Shown here: positions 5,198-9,346 of the stretch, piece by piece
Numbering within the stretch: position 1 is the first letter of the stretch
How the letters are laid out: the number at the start of each line of letters is the position of its first letter
Source of the DNA: Verrucomicrobiota bacterium
GTDB lineage: Bacteria; Verrucomicrobiota; Verrucomicrobiia; Verrucomicrobiales; Akkermansiaceae
Length of the DNA stretch: 9,346 nucleotides
Reading direction: 5' to 3'
NCBI GenBank assembly: GCA_026397695.1
Contig: JAPLUJ010000212.1
Location: forward strand, 4,905 to 14,250
Program-made: the position numbers and the translations under genes
Notes under the pieces: generated by a model
Database searches by the model: none
Told to the model about the DNA's origin: nothing
What the model saw: only the letters and a program-made list of their open reading frames with translations

Positions 5198-7078
5198 CTA
5201 TTTGTCGAACAGCCCGGCGGCGAGTTTTTGATAGGTTTCGCGGTCGATGAGGAAGGGATGGGTTTCAGTGCTGAGGCGGCCGTAGTAGTAGTTAGGATGC
5301 GATTTGGCGGCGGGTGCGAAGGTAAGCTTGCGGTTGGCCAGGCCGCTGAAGTCGCCATTGTCGTTGAAGGTTTTTTCGATCACGGTGAAGGCCAGCACGG
5401 GATTGGTTAGGGCGGTGGCGGCGGCCTCATCGTTGGCGGCGAGCCAGCGGGAAACCTTGAGGCCTTCGAGCACGGAGAGCATGAAATTAGCCCGCGCGGG
5501 GTCGAGCGAGGCGCTGAGGTCCTGGCCGTCGCGCTCGGCCTGCCAGGCTTCATCGATGAACTTGTATTTCAGGATGAGCGGGGGGTCGGCGGCGGGTTTG
5601 AGTTCGATCGCGATGAGGTTGACGCGGTCCACGGACCAGATTCTGGCATGGCGCCATTCGTAAGGGTGGACGGCGATGGCGGCGATGAGGGTTTCGTCCA
5701 CGCGCATCACGCTGGGAGTGCCGAGGCGATTGACGAAATATCCGCCTTTGCCGTCCATGCCGAAGCGGAGTTCAAGACTCTGGTTGTCCTGGCCGAGCAA
5801 GCGGAGTGTTAGAAACGGGCGGTTCAGGCCCCAGGGTGAGAAGTCGGTGGTGGCGTCGCTTTCGAAACCGATCGCGCGGTGGATGGTGATGGCTTTGAGG
5901 AGCGCGTAGAGGTTTTCCTCATTGGCTTCGCAGGACATGCCGTCGAGCGTGGCCATCCATGGTTCCGGAGGGGTGCGCGAGATGACGATTTCCGTGCCGG
6001 TGGCGGGCTGGATGGTGATGGCGAGCAGGGATTGGATATTGAGGTGGGTGAGCGTGGGATCGCGGAGTTCATTGACCGAGAGCGGCAGATCGGCCAAGGA
6101 GACGAATCCCGGTTCGGGTTTGAGCGGGAGGTCGAAGATGGTGTTAGGGCGGTCACTGACGGTGGCTTTCACTTCATGGGCTTCCGGCGATTCCGGCGGG
6201 TAAAGTTCTAACAGGGTTTCCGTATCCGAGCCGAAGGGGACGATGGCGATTTGGTTGGTTTTAGCGGCTTTGTCGTTAGCGGGCAGAGTGACCGCTGCGC
6301 GATCCGAGACTTTCACGGCCTGCAGTTCGAAGACTCCCTCGAGCAGTTTTTTCATGGCTGCGGCATCGGTGGGAAGATCCAATGGTTTAACGATGCGCCA
6401 TGGACTTTGGGGGGTTTCCCGGCCGAGGGTGAGATCGCCTTGTTGGGAACGGATGCGGATTTTCCGCAGGGTGGTGGGATTGAAGTAAAACGGGCGGTGG
6501 TCGCGGAGGAATTTCAGGCCGTCCTTGAACAGCGGGGTGATGTCGCCGGTACAGGCGTAGATGTAACGCTTGTGATTCCGGTCGCGGGGCTGGACAAAAA
6601 CCGTTGGCACCGGTTGTTCGATGTCCTCGACCTCGGCTTTCCATGGGGTGACCCGGCCGAGTTTGAATTTGGCGATGGGCGCGTGATTCGCATCCTCCAG
6701 CCGAATGGAGATGGCGTTTTCGTTGAGTTTGGTATTGAGGAGATTGACTTCATCCTCATGGGCGAGGTCTTCGACGCGCATGCCGAGTGTGAAGTGGATG
6801 ATGGCCATGGCGGCGCGCGGATCCATCCGGTCCGACCACGGGGTGGCTGCCTGCCAGCCGTTGTCCCGCAGTGAGAAGGTGGCGCTGGTGCTATTGCCGA
6901 CAATCCGGATGTGTTTCACCTCGTTAGGCGTGAACGAGTCATAGATGCGTTGTCCGACGGTTGTTGGTGGCGCGCCGAAAATGGAGTCAAAATTCCCCTG
7001 TCGCCATTGCCAGATGGCCAAGGCGCAGAGGCAGGCGGCGGTGAGCGCGAGAACGAAAGTGAATCCGAGGGAACGCAT
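5198..7078 (-). CDS. DUF4340-domain membrane-anchored protein
   Basis: A 626-residue protein with a single N-terminal hydrophobic helix (about 5-25, FTFVLALTAACLCALAIW) and a long soluble remainder, presumably outside the inner membrane. The region after the helix has the DUF4340 look: repeated beta-rich blocks with an ITIxR / GWQxxTPW pattern, e.g. VKHIRIVGNSTSATFSLRDN (54-73) then GWQAATPWSDRMDPRAA. A similar block, LLAITIQPATGTEIVISR, comes later, suggesting tandem copies of the domain. DUF4340 genes typically sit beside GldG-like proteins and ABC-2 permeases, as here: it starts six bases after the gldG-like stop. The biochemical role of the family is not established. A part in assembling or gating the transporter, or in binding an envelope polymer, is possible. 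The gene is intact and ends 39 bases from the malQ stop. Confidence 0.82.
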   Translation of the reverse strand: MRSLGFTFVLALTAACLCALAIWQWRQGNFDSIFGAPPTTVGQRIYDSFTPNEVKHIRIVGNSTSATFSLRDNGWQAATPWSDRMDPRAAMAIIHFTLGMRVEDLAHEDEVNLLNTKLNENAISIRLEDANHAPIAKFKLGRVTPWKAEVEDIEQPVPTVFVQPRDRNHKRYIYACTGDITPLFKDGLKFLRDHRPFYFNPTTLRKIRIRSQQGDLTLGRETPQSPWRIVKPLDLPTDAAAMKKLLEGVFELQAVKVSDRAAVTLPANDKAAKTNQIAIVPFGSDTETLLELYPPESPEAHEVKATVSDRPNTIFDLPLKPEPGFVSLADLPLSVNELRDPTLTHLNIQSLLAITIQPATGTEIVISRTPPEPWMATLDGMSCEANEENLYALLKAITIHRAIGFESDATTDFSPWGLNRPFLTLRLLGQDNQSLELRFGMDGKGGYFVNRLGTPSVMRVDETLIAAIAVHPYEWRHARIWSVDRVNLIAIELKPAADPPLILKYKFIDEAWQAERDGQDLSASLDPARANFMLSVLEGLKVSRWLAANDEAAATALTNPVLAFTVIEKTFNDNGDFSGLANRKLTFAPAAKSHPNYYYGRLSTETHPFLIDRETYQKLAAGLFDK

Positions 7079-7084
7079 GGCAGG

Positions 7085-8626
7085 TCAAACGCGGCGTGAT
7101 GACCAGACGAAAGCACCGATGAGAACGAAGCACGCGGGCAGGAAGAAAAGATTCACCCGGTTGATGAAAGAAATCTGGACATCGAGGAGCGGCAGTTTGT
7201 AGGTGCCGAGCGAGCGCGGTCCGATGCCGGCGAGCGCTTCGCGGCCGACCAGCCAATTGACCGAGGAGGCGAGGAAGTCGAGGTTTTCGGCGAGTTGGTA
7301 TTTGGGGTCGAGGAAGTCGGTGTTGGAGACGACGATCAGGCGTGAGGTATCTGCGGCGAAGCGGTCATCGGACTCCGCACCGCGGGTGACACAGGCGGCG
7401 AGGAACAGCGGCGGTTTGTGATCCTCCTTTTCATCGAAGGCTTCGTTGCCCTGTCCGAATTTCGTTTCACCCCAGAAACCCGGTAACACTTCGACCAGCC
7501 CCATCGGATAGATACGGCGGTTGAGCAAGTCATCGGAACCTTCGCGGACATCCAATGACGAGCTGGCACCTCCGAACTCGGTGGTTTGCCCGGCGAGATC
7601 GCGGGTGAATTTCACGCCCTTGGTGAAGATCCCTCGCGCGGAGGTGACGAGGGATTTTTTTTCACGGGCGATCACCCGGTCTTGATGTGGGGTGATGCCG
7701 TAGCTACGCAGGAAGGCCCGTAGTTTCGGTGGCGCAACGCCGGCATCGATCAACACCAGCATGGCGGCGCGCGGTTTGTTCCAATAGCTTTCCAACACTG
7801 CGAGCTCGGCATCGGTGAGATCGTATTTGGGTGCTGCCAGAACGATGCCCGCGACGTCATCCGGGATGTCAGCGAGGCCGGCTAGATTGATTTCGTCGAG
7901 TTCGATGTTTTGGAAACGCAGCGTGTCTTGCAGTGATTTGCGGGGTGAGATGCCGCCGTCGGCGTCGATGCGGCTCTTATCGGCCAACAATGCCATTTTA
8001 CGCGGGTGGCCTTCGATGGATTCGACGAGACGCGCGGTGAGCAGGTCCTCGCCTTGGAAGCCGATGAGTTTGCGTTTCCCTTCGGCGGTGGCGAACATTC
8101 CCATGTCTTCGGCGACGACCAGTTTGACATGCGGATTGAGGACGCGCGTTTTGTTGGAATTCTCTCTGGTAACGGGAGATTCGTCAGACCTGGCATCGAT
8201 GATGATCATGTCGCGCACGAGGGTGAGGCCATAGGCTGCGGTGACTTCCTGAAGGCGTTCCGGGTTGCGCAGCGGATCGACGATTTTGAGTTTGATTTTG
8301 CCTTTGGAGAGCCGGGCGTATTCCTCGGCGAGGGCGCGGACACGTTCGTAGAACGGCGAGGTCCGGCGGAACGCCATGATCCACTTGACCGGGGTTTTCC
8401 GGCTTGCCAGGGCCTCGCTTGCGAGGTAGCGCCGGGTGGATGATGATAACGTGTAGTCGGCACTGCGGCTCAGATCGGCACGGGTATAATAATGGACCGC
8501 CAGATAGTTCAAGGCGATGACGATGACCGCCAGCAGGACGGATTGAACCACCGCAAGCGAACCCAGTCCCCAGCGGTTCAGCGGGCGGGCGGTTTTTTCG
8601 TTAGTCTCGGCAGTGGGTTCTGACAT
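7085..8626 (-). CDS. GldG-like ABC transporter-associated protein
   Basis: A 513-residue protein of the GldG / 'ABC-type uncharacterized transport system' family. Transmembrane helices lie near both ends (about 22-46, and about 487-508 before SSRRV), with a large extracytoplasmic region between. Family marks visible are the LSRSADYTLSSSTRRYL segment just after helix 1, KIVDPLRNPE, QGEDLLTARLVESIEG, and the PKYDLTDAELAVLESYWNKPRAAMLVLIDAG-type block (split here: PKYDLTDAELAVLESY, then AMLVLIDAG). FLDPKYQLAENLDFL lies near the end. In Bacteroidota GldG works with GldF and the ATPase GldA in gliding; outside that phylum the substrate is unknown. The ATG at 8626 is chosen. A TTG at 8641 overlapping the permease stop (TTGA) would add five residues (MIARP) and is possible through translational coupling. 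A coding-strand A8 run lies at 7655-7662. Confidence 0.85.
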   Translation of the reverse strand: MSEPTAETNEKTARPLNRWGLGSLAVVQSVLLAVIVIALNYLAVHYYTRADLSRSADYTLSSSTRRYLASEALASRKTPVKWIMAFRRTSPFYERVRALAEEYARLSKGKIKLKIVDPLRNPERLQEVTAAYGLTLVRDMIIIDARSDESPVTRENSNKTRVLNPHVKLVVAEDMGMFATAEGKRKLIGFQGEDLLTARLVESIEGHPRKMALLADKSRIDADGGISPRKSLQDTLRFQNIELDEINLAGLADIPDDVAGIVLAAPKYDLTDAELAVLESYWNKPRAAMLVLIDAGVAPPKLRAFLRSYGITPHQDRVIAREKKSLVTSARGIFTKGVKFTRDLAGQTTEFGGASSSLDVREGSDDLLNRRIYPMGLVEVLPGFWGETKFGQGNEAFDEKEDHKPPLFLAACVTRGAESDDRFAADTSRLIVVSNTDFLDPKYQLAENLDFLASSVNWLVGREALAGIGPRSLGTYKLPLLDVQISFINRVNLFFLPACFVLIGAFVWSSRRV

Positions 8627-8637
8627 GGGACGGGCAA

Positions 8638-9346
8638 TCAACGCTTCCAGCGGCGGTAGTCCACCACCTGATAGGTGAGGAACAACACGAACACCGCGAC
8701 ACTCAGGAAATATGCCGCCGGCCGGGTGTCAAACAGGCCGCTGGCAAAGTAATGCAGGTGCTGCTGGGAAGATATGTAATGGAAAAACGCTGCGCCGGCG
8801 AACGACTCGCCCCAGATGACGGTCACAAAGCCGAGGAAATACTGGATCACTAACAGGCCGATGGTGAGCATGCCGGCGATGATCTGGCTGGAGGTGATTG
8901 CCGAGGCCAGGCAGCCCACGGCGGTGAAGGCCGCGCCCATCAACATGACGGCGGTGAAGGTGCCAAGGAGAGCCCCCGGAGTCCAAACGGGCGGCAGGTG
9001 GGTGATCCACGTGAACATTTTGAACTGCAGCAGCGCCGGGATCCACAAGACCGTGAAGAACAGCATCGCGGCGGTGTATTTCGAAAGCACCACCTGCCAA
9101 GTCCGCACGGGGGCGGTGAGCAGGGTTTCCAGCGTGCCCGAGCGTTCCTCCTCGGCAAAGAGCCGCATCGTGATGAGCGGGAAAATAAACAGGAAGTAAA
9201 ACCAGAACAACGGCGTGTGGAAAGTCACGTAAACCAGGCTGTCCTTGACCGGGGTGTCGCGGAAGCCCTTCATCGCCGTGGAGAGCGAGAGCCCCTGCAT
9301 GAGGGTGACAAAGGCCAGCACCATCCATCCGAACGGGGTCAGAAAA
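8638..9346 (-). CDS. ABC-2 type permease, GldF-like (5' end outside window)
   Basis: The frame is open to the window edge: upstream of the internal Met at 9324 it reads FLTPFGW. This matches the family's first helix region (pattern FxSPxxYVVLAxFLLxxGLF), so only a short N-terminal part is missing. About six hydrophobic helices are visible. The signature MRLFAEEERSGTLETLLTAPVRTWQVVLSKY, here MRLFAEEERSGTLETLL plus TAPVRTWQVVLSKY, is the cytoplasmic coupling segment typical of GldF/NosY-like ABC-2 permeases that contact the ATPase. The last helix ends in YQVVDYRRWKR. It is the first visible gene of the minus-strand operon. Its stop TGA (8638-8640) lies 11 bases from the ATG of the gldG-like gene, or overlaps its TTG alternative. 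An ATPase gene is expected immediately beyond 9346. The transported substrate is not evident. Confidence 0.88.
   Translation of the reverse strand, partial: FLTPFGWMVLAFVTLMQGLSLSTAMKGFRDTPVKDSLVYVTFHTPLFWFYFLFIFPLITMRLFAEEERSGTLETLLTAPVRTWQVVLSKYTAAMLFFTVLWIPALLQFKMFTWITHLPPVWTPGALLGTFTAVMLMGAAFTAVGCLASAITSSQIIAGMLTIGLLVIQYFLGFVTVIWGESFAGAAFFHYISSQQHLHYFASGLFDTRPAAYFLSVAVFVLFLTYQVVDYRRWKR

Noticed and set aside
6251..6874. 207-residue plus-strand frame opposite the DUF4340 gene
   Set aside because: It is a shadow of the minus-strand gene, with no recognisable domain and no supporting start signal.
863..8852. Apparent frequent GTTAG/CTAAC pentamers across the window
   Set aside because: By eye there are roughly 18, against about 13 expected from base composition, so there is no clear excess and no regular spacing.

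Overview
The window looks like chromosomal DNA of a GC-rich bacterium, probably a Verrucomicrobiota member. This rests on high-GC coding regions (hand counts of sample lines give 63-72% GC in the main genes), a DPE2-type 4-alpha-glucanotransferase with N-terminal starch-binding domains, and a GldF/GldG/DUF4340 gene set. It also fits the general lack of strong Shine-Dalgarno sequences. The phylum call is inference; no rRNA or other phylogenetic marker is present.

Bases 1-1064 are an accessory-looking patch of lower GC (about 48% over 61-240). It holds a small three-helix membrane protein (19-300), a stem-loop (341-367), and a decayed PIN-toxin/ribbon-helix-helix antitoxin operon. The toxin frame (457-600) keeps only the first ~26 and last ~20 residues of a PIN-family toxin, joined in frame. 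It still ends in an ATGA overlap with an intact antitoxin gene (597-866). A strong-looking promoter (TTGACA, 17 bp, TACGAT) with a palindrome in its spacer sits so close to the GTG start that the mRNA would be leaderless. A 14-15 nt inverted repeat spanning 861-951 begins at the antitoxin stop codon; it resembles a degenerate integron attC site but lacks a proper R' box.

Bases 1065-5158 carry housekeeping metabolism. queE (minus strand; queuosine / 7-deazaguanine synthesis) is divergent from a PduO-type cobalamin adenosyltransferase (plus strand). Eleven bases after the latter comes a 909-residue DPE2-like malQ (two CBM20-like domains plus a GH77 domain with a large insertion), probably co-transcribed. 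The 69 bp queE/pduO gap contains a run of roughly 10-bp periodic units and a second promoter whose predicted start falls at the ATG.

Bases 5198-9346 are a minus-strand operon converging on malQ: an ABC-2 type permease of the GldF kind (cut by the window edge), a GldG-like protein and a DUF4340 membrane-anchored protein, almost without gaps. The ATPase gene of this exporter-like complex is expected just beyond 9346. Its substrate cannot be told from sequence.

No tRNA, rRNA, CRISPR array or transposase was seen. The most unusual material is the internally deleted toxin and its retained regulation.
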